From NCBI GenBank assembly GCA_949373095.1, contig CASIBY010000011.1, forward strand, positions 23,959 to 87,958: a stretch of DNA of 64,000 nt, in the 5' to 3' direction. The notes under the pieces are model-generated. The model ran no database searches, was not told the DNA's origin, and worked only from the letters and a program-made list of their open reading frames with translations. Positions 26,446 through 35,519 of the stretch are shown piece after piece (the stretch's first letter is position 1; each line of letters starts with the position of its first letter). This DNA comes from Candidatus Poseidoniaceae archaeon. Lineage in GTDB: Archaea; Thermoplasmatota; Poseidoniia; Poseidoniales; Poseidoniaceae. Both the position numbers and the translations under genes were made by a program.

Positions 26446-27449
26446 CAGTAGTCATCTCCGTTTTCAGAATTTCCGGTCTTCAATACACCGGTGTCTTCGT
26501 AGCAATCATTACCTTCTGCAGCGACAATTTTGACATCACCTGTCATGTAAGCATGTTGATTTCCGCAGTATTCTGCACATTTGATGGGGAACATTCCAGG
26601 GTCATCAGGCATAACGGTCATCCATGTACCCTCTGCGTGGCCAGGAACCAAATCTTCTTTGACACCCCACTCAGGGAGCCAGAATGAATGCTGAACTCCG
26701 ACATAATTTGGGTTTGATTCGTCGCTAGGTAGTGATTTCATGTTGAATACAACGAATGTGTCACAAGGTAGAATCATGGGTTCATTTGCTGCGGATGAGA
26801 ATTTGTGATCCACGGGGATGTGCATCCAGGTGTGAAGGACATCTCCGTCTGCGTTAGTCACCTCAATGAATGAGTAGTATGTTGGATTAAAATAATCAAT
26901 TCCACTGTTTTCTTCTCTCGGATCAAGTTCCAAGGAAGAGGTGAGTTGGTCAAGGGCATAGTCGCTTGCAACTCCCTCTACGGTGACGGTGACATTGGTC
27001 GCTTCTGAACCGCTGGCGTTGACGTAAAGGTTGCCCAGATTTAACCAGTCAACGTTGATTGAGGTAAGTGCTTCATCGTCTTCCCACGTAAGGCTGTCTT
27101 CGTATTCAAAGTCCCAAAACCATTGTTTTCCAGTGATTTTCATGTTGTGTGCTTTATCATCATCAGGGATGACCCATACTGCGGCGTTTGAGGACACTGC
27201 GAGGACAATAAGCCACAAAACGATGACAGTTGGCGCGAGGTAAAACACGATTTCCAAAGGTGTATTGTGCCTGTCGACTGGGAATGACCCCACTTCAATA
27301 TGGTCAATGTCAGTCGTATCTGGCTCAACCCCGTCGCGGTATCGCAGCATAGCGAGGAACATCCACCCGAAGGTCACAATTCCAACGAGAATTGACCAAA
27401 ACATGAATTTATCATAAAGAACAGAGAATACCGTATCTTCCGCGACCAT
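26445..27449 (-). CDS. ctaC: Cytochrome c oxidase subunit II
   Basis: Two N-terminal helices (FWSILVGIVTFGWMFLAML and FYLAPTVIVLWLIVLAVSS) precede a cupredoxin domain carrying the CuA site. The ligands are visible in VQHSFWLPEWG and CAEYCGNQHAYM (C-x-E-x-C-x3-H-x2-M, near residue 290). The electron-entry aromatic motif is KQWFWDFEYED. An insertion of about 60 residues after that motif (including VTVTVEGVASDYALDQL) makes it longer than many homologues. The start at 27449 is chosen because AAGGTGATTCC precedes it. A further ATG upstream at 27476 lies within a palindrome. Confidence 0.95.
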   Translation of the reverse strand: MVAEDTVFSVLYDKFMFWSILVGIVTFGWMFLAMLRYRDGVEPDTTDIDHIEVGSFPVDRHNTPLEIVFYLAPTVIVLWLIVLAVSSNAAVWVIPDDDKAHNMKITGKQWFWDFEYEDSLTWEDDEALTSINVDWLNLGNLYVNASGSEATNVTVTVEGVASDYALDQLTSSLELDPREENSGIDYFNPTYYSFIEVTNADGDVLHTWMHIPVDHKFSSAANEPMILPCDTFVVFNMKSLPSDESNPNYVGVQHSFWLPEWGVKEDLVPGHAEGTWMTVMPDDPGMFPIKCAEYCGNQHAYMTGDVKIVAAEGNDCYEDTGVLKTGNSENGDDY

Positions 27450-27463
27450 GGAATCACCTTGAT

Positions 27464-27477
27464 TATGCGGCCGCATA
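27464..27477. promoter_or_regulatory. Perfect 14-bp palindrome before ctaC
   Basis: TATGCGGCCGCATA is a perfect palindrome starting 15 bases upstream of the preferred ctaC start. It could be a regulator site controlling the oxidase operon. It may lie inside the leader or the 5' end of a longer reading frame. Symmetry is observed, function is inference. Confidence 0.35.
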
Positions 27478-27662
27478 GCCCCTCCTTAAGCGTTTGTTGC
27501 AAGGGACTAGAAGCACCCCTTCTTTCCATATCCCTCGCGCGGCTCACCAGCCTTCCGTTTCGCGTATTTTTTGATATGAAACACAAAAAAAGAGTCACAA
27601 CAAGAGGGGGTGGACCCACGCTGCCAGGAGACAATAAAAAGCCGGCCGGAAAGTGAGCAGAT

Positions 27663-27983
27663 ATGGACGTCGGGACCTGTCTGATTCAGACTCTCGATGG
27701 AGCTCTTTTGATGGAGGTCGAAATTCAACCCGGTTCATCCCAACAGGGAGTCACTGGTTTCAATGAATGGCGATCACGATTGGTCATTTCGGTGAAGGCT
27801 GAGGCAAAGCAGGGACAAGCTAATCGCGCAGTTATCCATGTCATCGCTCAGCAGTTTCATCTAAGAACATCTGATGTGACTGTAGTAACAGGTCACCGTT
27901 CACGTAAGAAACGCTTGCGGCTTGAATCGCTTGCTCTTGCTGACCTTTTGGTACGACTCAACGAAGTTTTGGAGGGCGGTTGA
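27663..27983 (+). CDS. YggU/DUF167 family protein
   Basis: A small alpha/beta protein whose conserved core is seen in VEIQPGSSQQGV near residue 20, then VISVKAEAKQGQANRAVI and VTVVTGHRSRKKRLRL. These are the DUF167 landmarks (beta-strand, GxAN helix, G-x-x-S-R-x-K). The biochemical role is unknown. Its stop overlaps the start of the following Toprim gene (TGATG), so the two are translated together. Usual length about 100 residues. Confidence 0.85.
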   Translation: MDVGTCLIQTLDGALLMEVEIQPGSSQQGVTGFNEWRSRLVISVKAEAKQGQANRAVIHVIAQQFHLRTSDVTVVTGHRSRKKRLRLESLALADLLVRLNEVLEGG

Positions 27984-28474
27984 TGGACGATGACTCCTTT
28001 CATGGTTTCCGCAGGGGTTCTGCAAATGCCGAACAACGCTGGTGGGATGCTGCTCGGGCGCTTGCAGAGGCACGCCAGCGCAATCGCACCCATAATTGTG
28101 CAATTCTAGTGGAAGGTCTTCGTGACCGCAGGACATTGGTTCGTCTCGGGTTCACGGGTCCGATAGAACTTCTCAATCGTGGCTGGAGCGTGGACAATGT
28201 ACTGGTGTATTTGGTTGATACATACGGAAGAAGGCATGATGACGACAACGGACCGACTATCATGGTATTGATGGATTGGGACCGTACGGGTGGGCGGCTT
28301 CAAAATACATGTCGTCGTAATCTTGAATCACTGGATGTATCCTTTGATGAATCGCTGCATAGAACGCTCCTTCGTTGCTTAAAACCGGAGACAAAAACCG
28401 TTGAGGGGATTTCTGGGTTAACAGATGTACTAAGGCCTATCATCGATCAGTTGGACGAGGGTTCACTGGACTGA
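27983..28474 (+). CDS. Toprim-domain protein
   Basis: Toprim features are visible: ILVEGLRDRRTLVRLGF gives the conserved Glu in an EG.RD pattern near residue 45, and TIMVLMDWDRTGGRLQ gives the DxD motif near residue 95. Small archaeal Toprim proteins of this type resemble RNase M5-like or DnaG-like domains that bind Mg and nick or bind nucleic acid. No zinc or helicase-binding part is present. The 3' end overlaps the convergent Lrp-type gene by 28 bases. Confidence 0.8.
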   Translation: MDDDSFHGFRRGSANAEQRWWDAARALAEARQRNRTHNCAILVEGLRDRRTLVRLGFTGPIELLNRGWSVDNVLVYLVDTYGRRHDDDNGPTIMVLMDWDRTGGRLQNTCRRNLESLDVSFDESLHRTLLRCLKPETKTVEGISGLTDVLRPIIDQLDEGSLD

Positions 28475-28926
28475 GCGGGTTGAGGTAGAGGGTCTTCTTT
28501 GACGGTATTGAGGACAACATGTGTGAAAGAGCGGTCAACGCCATCAAGCGTAAACACCGTCTTTGTTAAATTGTCTAAGTCTTCACGATCTTTGACTCTT
28601 GCAAGAACCATTGAATCCCAATCACCGGTGACGTCGTAAACAGCAAAGACGCGTGGGTCAGCAGCGATTTTCTGTTGGACATCAATCACGCGCCCCTTGG
28701 CGATTCTTAGACCAGCCATAATGGTCATGGTCCACCCGATCTTTTCTGGGTTGAGGACGGCGGAGTAACCCGAAATTACTCCTTCTTCTTCCAAGCGCTT
28801 GATGCGATTTGTAACGGTCCCTTGAGCTACGCCAAGTTTGCGCGCAAGTTGCCGTTGGCTTTGGCGAGCATCGGTGTTGAGTAGGGAGAGTAAGTTCCGG
28901 TCGGTCTCATCCAAATCCATGGTCAT
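28447..28926 (-). CDS. Lrp/AsnC family transcriptional regulator
   Basis: The N-terminal helix-turn-helix is MDLDETDRNLLSLLNTDARQ then RQLARKLGVAQGTVTNRIKRLE. The C-terminal RAM ligand-binding domain has VYDVTGDWDSMVLARVKDREDLDNL. Such regulators form octamers and respond to amino acids. The ATG at 28926 shares a base with the stop of the upstream membrane-protein gene (TGATG), so it is the last gene of an NSUN-membrane protein-Lrp unit. Confidence 0.92.
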   Translation of the reverse strand: MTMDLDETDRNLLSLLNTDARQSQRQLARKLGVAQGTVTNRIKRLEEEGVISGYSAVLNPEKIGWTMTIMAGLRIAKGRVIDVQQKIAADPRVFAVYDVTGDWDSMVLARVKDREDLDNLTKTVFTLDGVDRSFTHVVLNTVKEDPLPQPAQSSEPSSN

Positions 28927-30098
28927 CAATCAAGAGCAACCGTGCTGCTATCTTCAAGACTTCCCTTACCTTCTGTTGTAGCAGAAGAGGGCGGAAGCCA
29001 CACATGTTGTCTCCATGACCCCATTTCATCAACTTCTAAACCGACTTCAAATCGGCAATCTTCTTCATGGTGCTGGGAAAACTGGATGGTAAATTCTTTT
29101 TCTTCCGTCGGTTGAAGCGATGGTTTAGGCGGTCGCCCTTTGAACTTCCATGGGGCCTCAACGGTCCAATCCTGTGTGCGAAACGCCAATGTTCCTGCTT
29201 TGAGCTTGACCATGAGTGTGGTTGGTGATGATGCAGACCAAACTGCTTTAATCCGAGGAATACCCTCTTCGCGCTTTCTTGAATTTGCTACGACTGCGCT
29301 GCAAATAACGAAGGCGACTGCTATCAAAATGATCGGCGTCCATTGCCCTCCAGCGGTTGTGTGTTGATACGGAGAAGGCAGCGGCCCAGAAGTGAGTGAG
29401 AGTATGCGCATAGGGGCATCAGTGTCTTCTGTTTCGTTGAACATCATGAGGCTATAACGCCATCCTGTTGAGATTTGGCGAAGGTCAACTCCAGCAGCAG
29501 CCAAGTGGTCGGAAGAAAGAGAAAATGTAGTTTCTGTTACGTTGTTTGCCTCAAGAGAGAATCCAACCTCGGGTCGCATTTCATGAACGATATCAACGCC
29601 TCGTCGCCCGTGATGGTCTTCACTGGCATCCTCGGTCAGAACAATGTAAAGGAGCGTATCGTTGGAAAGATTGACCAAAGGAGTAATTTCCAGATGAAAC
29701 TGAATGAACCAATAACCAACCTCGCCCGCCATGACTTCAACATCACCTGTGAGCGATATATGCTCTTCCGAATCAACAGGATGGCTGAACACCATAGGTT
29801 CATCAACGGTTGAGACGTTTAAACCAAGTTGCTCTGCACGGTATAATGCATCGTCGTCAGGCCAATCAGAACCCGTGGGTTCACTCCAAGACCACCAGAC
29901 CCACCGCACCGTATCTTCATCCTGGCTTGGAGTATAGTCTGGCGAATCTTCTGCCACAAATACCTCTTCAAGCATACTGTATTGTGCTGTGCTAATTGGC
30001 GAGGATGCATGGATCACAAGTGGCGTTTGGGCCCACCCTAGCGGTGAAAACAGACAAATGAGAATGACTGCAACGACTACAGAGGTCTTCTTGTTCAT
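28926..30098 (-). CDS. Secreted, single-pass membrane protein, unknown function
   Basis: A signal peptide (VVVAVILICLFSPLGWA) opens the 390-residue product. A beta-rich extracytoplasmic region of about 220 residues follows with repeated VxFSxxxN and TxFSLS patterns, then one membrane helix (WTPIILIAVAFVICSAVVA) and a cytoplasmic part of about 120 residues with beta character (STVALD end). No family recognised. GAGGAGG within the end of the upstream NSUN gene supplies its ribosome-binding site, so it is operon-linked. Confidence 0.7.
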   Translation of the reverse strand: MNKKTSVVVAVILICLFSPLGWAQTPLVIHASSPISTAQYSMLEEVFVAEDSPDYTPSQDEDTVRWVWWSWSEPTGSDWPDDDALYRAEQLGLNVSTVDEPMVFSHPVDSEEHISLTGDVEVMAGEVGYWFIQFHLEITPLVNLSNDTLLYIVLTEDASEDHHGRRGVDIVHEMRPEVGFSLEANNVTETTFSLSSDHLAAAGVDLRQISTGWRYSLMMFNETEDTDAPMRILSLTSGPLPSPYQHTTAGGQWTPIILIAVAFVICSAVVANSRKREEGIPRIKAVWSASSPTTLMVKLKAGTLAFRTQDWTVEAPWKFKGRPPKPSLQPTEEKEFTIQFSQHHEEDCRFEVGLEVDEMGSWRQHVWLPPSSATTEGKGSLEDSSTVALD

Positions 30099-30101
30099 GA
30101 T

Positions 30102-31883
30102 TTATTCCTCCTCATCTCGCCACGGAAGGTCAAGTTTTCTGCGAAGGAGGTTTTGCTCTGAAAGGTCGACCATGAGCGTTACCCGAGCACCGGCCCATAC
30201 CGAAATCATTTCTGTCCTCGGGCCGAGTTCAGTTGTAAGCAAAAAGGCGCCCTTAGGGAGTTCATCACAACCCAGTTCTTCTTCAAACTCAGCGACCATT
30301 GGCGCCCAACCTTGTAGAAGACGACTAAACGTTCCTAGGTCAACATCCATTGTATTCTTCGTGATGACATCGCTTAGAAGGTAGAGTGCTTCTTGTCGGG
30401 TACGCCAAGAATTTTTCTTCAATGTAAACGCTGGCATTCCAACATGAACGGCCCGCAGGGGGTGGAAGGTTCCCTTTGGCCAGAGTTCACCTTTGTTGTT
30501 GGGGCATTCTCGGTCATAGAGCCGTTCTGCCACCATCGGAGGGGCGATATTCATCCGTTTACCACGCTGCCATACAGAGTAGGGTGAATCATCCATTCCA
30601 TAGACTGAAAAGACATCGTTCTGAACGTCCTCGTCCGCTCGAACAACAGTGTTTCTGTCATGGGGAGGGGCATTCCTAACCTTTGGTTCCCAGCCTGCAT
30701 CGTTGCGCAATTGTCTTCTTGAACGGAATGTTTGAGCAATGCCTTCAGGTGAGGCTTCTGGACGATGACGTAACACAGCGAGAAAGAAGCCGCCAGTGTC
30801 GTTATCCATGTGCCACAACCTTCTGCAACCGGGCAACACTTCTTTCAGGTGTTGCTCAAATGCAACTTCACTTTCTTCAAGTTGTTCAATTCGTTCATCA
30901 GGACAAAGGTGGGCGATGTCAAGGAACGGTAAGGATTCACGGGCGTCTCCCACTTCGGTTGGTTGACCATTCTCGTCAAAACAAGGCCATTCGCTTAAGC
31001 CAGGATGGAGGGTTAGGCCAGGAAGGCGCTCATCATCGATGGGTATCAATTCCAAGTAGGGACACCTTCGAAGGATTTCAGCCACAACAGCTTCGTTTTC
31101 AATTGGGTCAATACTGCATGTCGAGTAGACTAAATGTCCGCCTGGAGAGAGCAAAGCAGCTCCACGCATGGCTATTTCTAGCTGCATCTTGAACATTCGT
31201 CGGCCTTCTTTTGGCGTCCAGTTCCACCAAACATCGCGATTCTTCCGGGTCGTAGCAGTTCCGGTACACGGGACATCTGCAACTACGGCATCAAATCCAG
31301 GAGGAGGAATTCGGCCGAGATGGCGCCCATCGTGTTGTGTGATGACCATGTTGGCCAAACTCAATCGGCTTCGATTGCTGACAAGCATGTTGAGTCGGCC
31401 AGATACTGGTTCATTGGCAACGACGACTCCATTCGGATGGAGGGCTTCAGCCATTTGCGTTGCTTTGGAGCCGGGTGCTGCGCAGAGATCCAAGGCGAGC
31501 GTTTCCTGCGTCAATTCAAGGAGTTGGACAGGAAGCATACTTGCGGCTTCTTGACGGGTGATGCGTCCTGTTTCATGCAATAGAGCCATCATCCGTTGCG
31601 CAATACCTTCGGGGGCTCTTCCGCGAGCAAACGGCATGACCCAACCCGATTCATCAGGCATCCATGAAAGAGGAGTTCCTCCAAGTTGCTTCACTTGTTC
31701 AAGTGTCCATTCTCGGTCGGAGCGATGGACGGAGATGCGGAGAGTTTCTGGAAGTGGGGATAGGGCTGATGCCATCCACGGTTCAGGGTCGACTCCCAAA
31801 TGTTTGACCATGGATGTCAAGGCACAGGTTGCAGCTTGAACCCGCCTTTCTTCCTCGTTGTCGGTCGGTCCACGCACGCTCAT
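30102..31883 (-). CDS. RNA (cytosine-5-)-methyltransferase, NSUN/RsmB family
   Basis: m5C methyltransferase of tRNA or rRNA. The SAM-binding motif reads LDLCAAPGSKATQMAEAL near residue 150, the catalytic loop ADVPCTGTATTRKNRD near residue 205 has the base-releasing Cys, and the nucleophile motif YSTCSIDPIENEAVVAEI carries the second Cys near residue 255. A C-terminal region of about 300 residues, including a PUA-like stretch, resembles NSUN2-type proteins. Its ATG (MSVRGPTDN) at 31883 is preferred over an upstream in-frame ATG because 65 bases then remain for the divergent promoter. Confidence 0.88.
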   Translation of the reverse strand: MSVRGPTDNEEERRVQAATCALTSMVKHLGVDPEPWMASALSPLPETLRISVHRSDREWTLEQVKQLGGTPLSWMPDESGWVMPFARGRAPEGIAQRMMALLHETGRITRQEAASMLPVQLLELTQETLALDLCAAPGSKATQMAEALHPNGVVVANEPVSGRLNMLVSNRSRLSLANMVITQHDGRHLGRIPPPGFDAVVADVPCTGTATTRKNRDVWWNWTPKEGRRMFKMQLEIAMRGAALLSPGGHLVYSTCSIDPIENEAVVAEILRRCPYLELIPIDDERLPGLTLHPGLSEWPCFDENGQPTEVGDARESLPFLDIAHLCPDERIEQLEESEVAFEQHLKEVLPGCRRLWHMDNDTGGFFLAVLRHRPEASPEGIAQTFRSRRQLRNDAGWEPKVRNAPPHDRNTVVRADEDVQNDVFSVYGMDDSPYSVWQRGKRMNIAPPMVAERLYDRECPNNKGELWPKGTFHPLRAVHVGMPAFTLKKNSWRTRQEALYLLSDVITKNTMDVDLGTFSRLLQGWAPMVAEFEEELGCDELPKGAFLLTTELGPRTEMISVWAGARVTLMVDLSEQNLLRRKLDLPWRDEEE

Positions 31884-31948
31884 CCCTTCGGCCTCTTCTC
31901 TTTGGGCCTTCCGCCACGTACAAAGAGTACCGGCTTCCGTTGGAGCAC

Positions 31949-33283
31949 ATGCTCGGAGACGTGGCACCGTGGTATTTGCCTCTCTTGTTCGGGGGGTGTA
32001 TGCTCTGGTGTTTTGCGCCCAGTCTTCTGCCTTGGTGTGAAGAAAAGGGTTGGTTGGGACTCATCTACAAGTGGAGCCCACCCGCCATGGTTGGTGGATT
32101 GCTTCTTTACAGAGCAAATGCGATATTTTCCTTAGATTCCAACCATCTTGAAGTGGCAACAATTTTGACGCCCTCATCTACGAGAACGGAGCAACTGACG
32201 TTGATATTTACGGGCCAAGGAGCGATAGAGGGAGCACTTTTATCCCTCATGTTATTCTCTCTCTTGAGCCCAAAATTGCCCAGCTTACGAACTGTCGGTA
32301 GTGAACACCGTCAAGCGATTCAGCAAGGTCTGATGCGTCACAGTGGATGGTGGATTTTGATTTGCGTTGTTCTTTTATTTCCGGATTCAAGATATTTTGA
32401 ACCCTCATCTTTGCCTGGTTCACCCACCGTCTCATTAGCATCATGGTGGACCCTAGCATCCATTGTTTGCTTTTCTCTTCTGCTCATTATGTCGGGAGAA
32501 ATCGTAGCGTCAACTTCTCTTTTAACGACGAATGATTCAACTTCTCTTCTCTTTCATAGAGCCGTTCTCAAACTTCTCATTCTTCTCCCTGTCGCATGTT
32601 ATGCAATGGCACAAACCGATGTTTTGAGTGAGGCATGGTGGGCTCGACCTCTCCACGATTCAAATCAGACCGTTGCGTTGATGATCCTCGTTTACAGTCT
32701 TCTCATTTGTTGTGTTCATGCACCTGCTGCTTGGATGGAATCGGGATTGGGTCAAGGGGACGGCCAGAGTGTTTCAATGACCTGGGTGTATGGAGGCGTG
32801 GTAGTTTTGACTTTTCTCATATCAATTGGTTCAGTCAGCCATGTAGCCTTGTTTGGTACGGGTACCCAAATATTGTTGGTCAGTTTACGATTGGCATCCT
32901 TTGTTTCCTTAGCAGGAGCATTGAGCATGCTACTCCCTACTATGGGTTACGATTCTGCCCACAGACCTGAATTATGGTGGCTTCGTTTTACTCTGTATCT
33001 TGCCGTCCCGGTGGGCACCTTGTTTTCTGTCTCGTTTTGGCTGCTGATTCCTTTGGTTTTTGCCGCAGGTGTCCTCACGCTAAATTTACCCTGGATTCTA
33101 GAAGAACATTCCTTTGAGTTGTTTCGAAAGCCCCTTCTCGGGTGGACAATATTTCTCGGATTAACCGCTGTTCTCGGGTCTATCTTTGCTATGTCCTATG
33201 TGGTGATGGTGCTTCTATTTGGAGCAATTCTCATTGCTAATGCGTTCTTTGTGACACTTGGAATGAAGCGCTGGACGCAATAA
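31949..33283 (+). CDS. Multi-pass membrane protein, unknown function
   Basis: About ten to twelve hydrophobic segments cover most of the 444 residues, e.g. WYLPLLFGGCMLWCFAPSLL, WTLASIVCFSLLLIMSGEI, LILLPVACYAMAQT, MILVYSLLICCVHAPAAWM and YVVMVLLFGAILIANAFFV. HAPAAWMESGLGQGD and SVSHVALFG recall NuoH/EchB-like membrane subunits only loosely, so no function is assigned. The start at the ATG at 31949 is chosen for the first membrane helix. The next gene begins 8 bases after its stop. Confidence 0.6.
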   Translation: MLGDVAPWYLPLLFGGCMLWCFAPSLLPWCEEKGWLGLIYKWSPPAMVGGLLLYRANAIFSLDSNHLEVATILTPSSTRTEQLTLIFTGQGAIEGALLSLMLFSLLSPKLPSLRTVGSEHRQAIQQGLMRHSGWWILICVVLLFPDSRYFEPSSLPGSPTVSLASWWTLASIVCFSLLLIMSGEIVASTSLLTTNDSTSLLFHRAVLKLLILLPVACYAMAQTDVLSEAWWARPLHDSNQTVALMILVYSLLICCVHAPAAWMESGLGQGDGQSVSMTWVYGGVVVLTFLISIGSVSHVALFGTGTQILLVSLRLASFVSLAGALSMLLPTMGYDSAHRPELWWLRFTLYLAVPVGTLFSVSFWLLIPLVFAAGVLTLNLPWILEEHSFELFRKPLLGWTIFLGLTAVLGSIFAMSYVVMVLLFGAILIANAFFVTLGMKRWTQ

Positions 33284-33291
33284 TATCTCTG

Positions 33292-33747
33292 ATGAAAACC
33301 GCTCGCGGGCCATACCATCCATCGCGCTTCTTATTAGTGCAACAAGAAGCGATTCAATTCAAGTCTTCGGACTTTAGGGATGGGACCCTCATGGCACGAG
33401 CCTTTCGATCAGGAGTAGAAACGAACAAAAAAGTGAGAATGCCGTTGCGACATCGAGTATGGCAACCCATACGTGATTTGCAATCGCTGACCACTCGTGC
33501 ACAACGAACTGGCAAGGGCATGGGTCCTTTAGTGGAGGTTCCGGCATTGGTTCGCATCGAAAACGAACACTGGATATTTGAGCGCATTGACCAAACTACG
33601 TTGAACCAACTTACGCATCGTTTGGTTGTTGCTGATGAGCACGGTGAGCAAATTCTTGGGGTAACAGAAAATCTTCACGTTGCGCTAGAAGTTGCAAAAC
33701 GCATGGCTGAGTTAGAACAGCGTGTTGTTATGATTCAGTCGCTTTGA
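33292..33747 (+). CDS. Small soluble protein, unknown function
   Basis: No family recognised. The 151-residue product is basic in the first half (KKVRMPLRHRVWQPIRDL) and has a helical C-terminus (NLHVALEVAKRMAELEQRVVMI). It lacks membrane or secretion signals. It follows the preceding multi-pass protein by 8 bases, so the two are likely co-transcribed. Confidence 0.55.
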   Translation: MKTARGPYHPSRFLLVQQEAIQFKSSDFRDGTLMARAFRSGVETNKKVRMPLRHRVWQPIRDLQSLTTRAQRTGKGMGPLVEVPALVRIENEHWIFERIDQTTLNQLTHRLVVADEHGEQILGVTENLHVALEVAKRMAELEQRVVMIQSL

Positions 33748-33752
33748 GCGAA

Positions 33753-33950
33753 TCAGGCAAAGAGGCCCCAAATGGCTTGTAGGACGCCTTGGTTGACGAG
33801 GTAAAAGAATCCACCAAGACCAATGCAGGCAAGATAGACTTGAGCGGGGGTAATCTTCCACGAGTCTTCCGATTCTTCATCGAAATAACGAATCAATCCA
33901 GCAGCTTGTTGAATACCACTGCCATCGTTCTTCTTCTTCTTCGTTGCCAT
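33753..33950 (-). CDS. secG: Preprotein translocase subunit Sec61 beta (SecG)
   Basis: Small accessory subunit of the archaeal SecYEG channel. The characteristic GIQQAAGLIRYFDEE segment is followed by one membrane helix (VYLACIGLGGFFYLVNQGV). It begins MATKKKKNDGSG, as expected for an archaeal Sec61 beta, so the ATG at 33950 is chosen over the upstream one. At 65 residues it is a normal length. Its stop is 5 bases from the stop of the convergent gene. Confidence 0.93.
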   Translation of the reverse strand: MATKKKKNDGSGIQQAAGLIRYFDEESEDSWKITPAQVYLACIGLGGFFYLVNQGVLQAIWGLFA

Positions 33951-34006
33951 GGCGACCACTTGTGGCGAGAAACCTCCCCCTTATCAACGCGACGCGACAA
34001 TCCTAC

Positions 34007-34939
34007 TCATTCTTCTTCATGTGATGATGAGGTTAAATCCACAAAGGGTACCTCTTCAGGAGAGGGTTCAACCGGCACAATGCGCCCCATTTCATCCATG
34101 GAGGAGGACTCCTTCACATCCAGAATATCATCGGGGGACGCTAAAATTTCCGCGGGAGCATCAATCGCTACAGGTGATGAGCGGGGGTCGATTGCAATCA
34201 ATTCAGCTTCAGCACGAGCAAGGGCGCGTTCCAATCCCGGTGCATTTTCATCGTGGAGGGCTTCCTTCGCCATGTGGAGTTCATGATCAATTTGGTTATG
34301 GAGGCTATCCAAATCTTCGCCTTCGAACTGAGCGAAAACTACATCGCTTCGTTGCTTAAGACGTTCGATTTGCTCTTGTAAATCCGCTTTTGCTCTGCTT
34401 CTGTGAGCCAACCAATTTCGTTCATTTTCTTTAGTGGATTGGCCTTCTTTCAAACGAGAGAGCCATTTCTGAGCACTACGAGTGTGCGAAAACTCCCAAG
34501 GTTTGTGGCCAAGTGCACTCATGGTATCAAACATGATTCTTGCACGTTCACGTACCGGCCCCGTGAGCGTAATGACGTTGAGATAGCCCGAATTAAACAG
34601 ACCAAAAGCCCAATAACTCCGAGAGGCAATATGTACGGTGATGTCTCCACTTTGGGTGACAAGAGTCCAACGCTGTTCGTTAAACCCAGGGGCTTCTTTC
34701 ATTTCGGGAGTTTCTGGATGAGGCAACTGCGCAAGCAATGTCGCCGCTACATTTCCAAGATAAACCACCTTATGTGGTGCGTTGAAGTGTTTACTGCGGA
34801 GAAGCGAACTACTGAGGTCCATTCGATGACTTGCATCTGCTTGCTTGACCTGGGCGATAAGAACGCTCTTGGCGGGATCCAAAGTTGGCTCTGCCATGCT
34901 CTGACCAAGAGGTTCATTGTCATGAAGAAACCGCTTCAT
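34007..34939 (-). CDS. Soluble coiled-coil protein, unknown function
   Basis: No family recognised. Roughly residues 20-170 look like an alpha/beta core (SVLIAQVKQADA, KVVYLGNVAATLLA, RWTLVTQSGDITVHIA). Residues about 185-255 are predicted coiled coil with heptads of hydrophobics (LQEQIERLKQRSDVVFAQFE). The last 60 residues are acidic and low complexity. It is divergent from the HhH/Lys-Ala protein. Confidence 0.6.
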   Translation of the reverse strand: MKRFLHDNEPLGQSMAEPTLDPAKSVLIAQVKQADASHRMDLSSSLLRSKHFNAPHKVVYLGNVAATLLAQLPHPETPEMKEAPGFNEQRWTLVTQSGDITVHIASRSYWAFGLFNSGYLNVITLTGPVRERARIMFDTMSALGHKPWEFSHTRSAQKWLSRLKEGQSTKENERNWLAHRSRAKADLQEQIERLKQRSDVVFAQFEGEDLDSLHNQIDHELHMAKEALHDENAPGLERALARAEAELIAIDPRSSPVAIDAPAEILASPDDILDVKESSSMDEMGRIVPVEPSPEEVPFVDLTSSSHEEE

Positions 34940-35002
34940 AGTTCAGTTACAACAGGAGGAAGGTTGAAGTCCGGCGTCAAACAAGCACATAGCAGTGGTA
35001 TA

Positions 35003-35476
35003 ATGGCTCGTAAAGCATCTTCATCCCCCAAAGATTTGACATCGCTCCCTGGAGTCGGTGCAGCAACTGCCAATAAACTAGCATCTGCGAAAATTGATTC
35101 AATATCAAAATTGGCCAAATCAACCCCTAACTCTCTCCAGAAGGCGGGGCTTTCAGTTGCAGTAGCCAAAAAAGCCCTTGCCGCTGCAAAGGCGGCAACT
35201 AAAGTAAAAGAATCCGCATCAAAAGTCAAGGAATCAGTGAAGAGCACGACCAAAAAGGCGGCTTCTGCTGCCAAGAAAAAAGCATCTTCAGCAGCGACTA
35301 AGGCAAAGAAAAGTACTCAAAAAGTCATGAAGAAATCCCAAGATGTCGCTGAAGATGTCGTTGAGAAAACAAAAGCGGTTTCCTCTCTCAAAACAAAAAA
35401 GGAATCTGACCGCAAGGGTCCAACCATTAAGGTTCCAAAATCTGTAAAGGACATGCCTTGGTTCAAAAAGCGATGA
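35003..35476 (+). CDS. HhH-domain protein with histone-H1-like Lys/Ala-rich tail
   Basis: The N-terminal 50 residues contain a helix-hairpin-helix (LTSLPGVGAATANKLASAKI), a sequence-independent DNA-binding fold. About 75 residues built from Lys, Ala and Ser follow, with repeats such as KVKESASKVKESVKSTTKK and AASAAKKKASSAATKAKKS, resembling H1/H5 or bacterial Hc1 tails. The end is KDMPWFKKR. No catalytic motif is seen, so a chromatin or DNA-binding architectural role is inferred. The ATG at 35003 is preferred to the longer frame upstream. Confidence 0.72.
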   Translation: MARKASSSPKDLTSLPGVGAATANKLASAKIDSISKLAKSTPNSLQKAGLSVAVAKKALAAAKAATKVKESASKVKESVKSTTKKAASAAKKKASSAATKAKKSTQKVMKKSQDVAEDVVEKTKAVSSLKTKKESDRKGPTIKVPKSVKDMPWFKKR

Positions 35477-35519
35477 AATCACCGTTAACTTTGAAGACCT
35501 TCATTGTTGAAGGATAACC

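Noticed and set aside
34403..35002. The HhH gene's frame is open about 600 bases further upstream
   Set aside because: The extension lies opposite the gene at 34007-34939, has no domain character, and the ATG at 35003 gives a clean HhH N-terminus.
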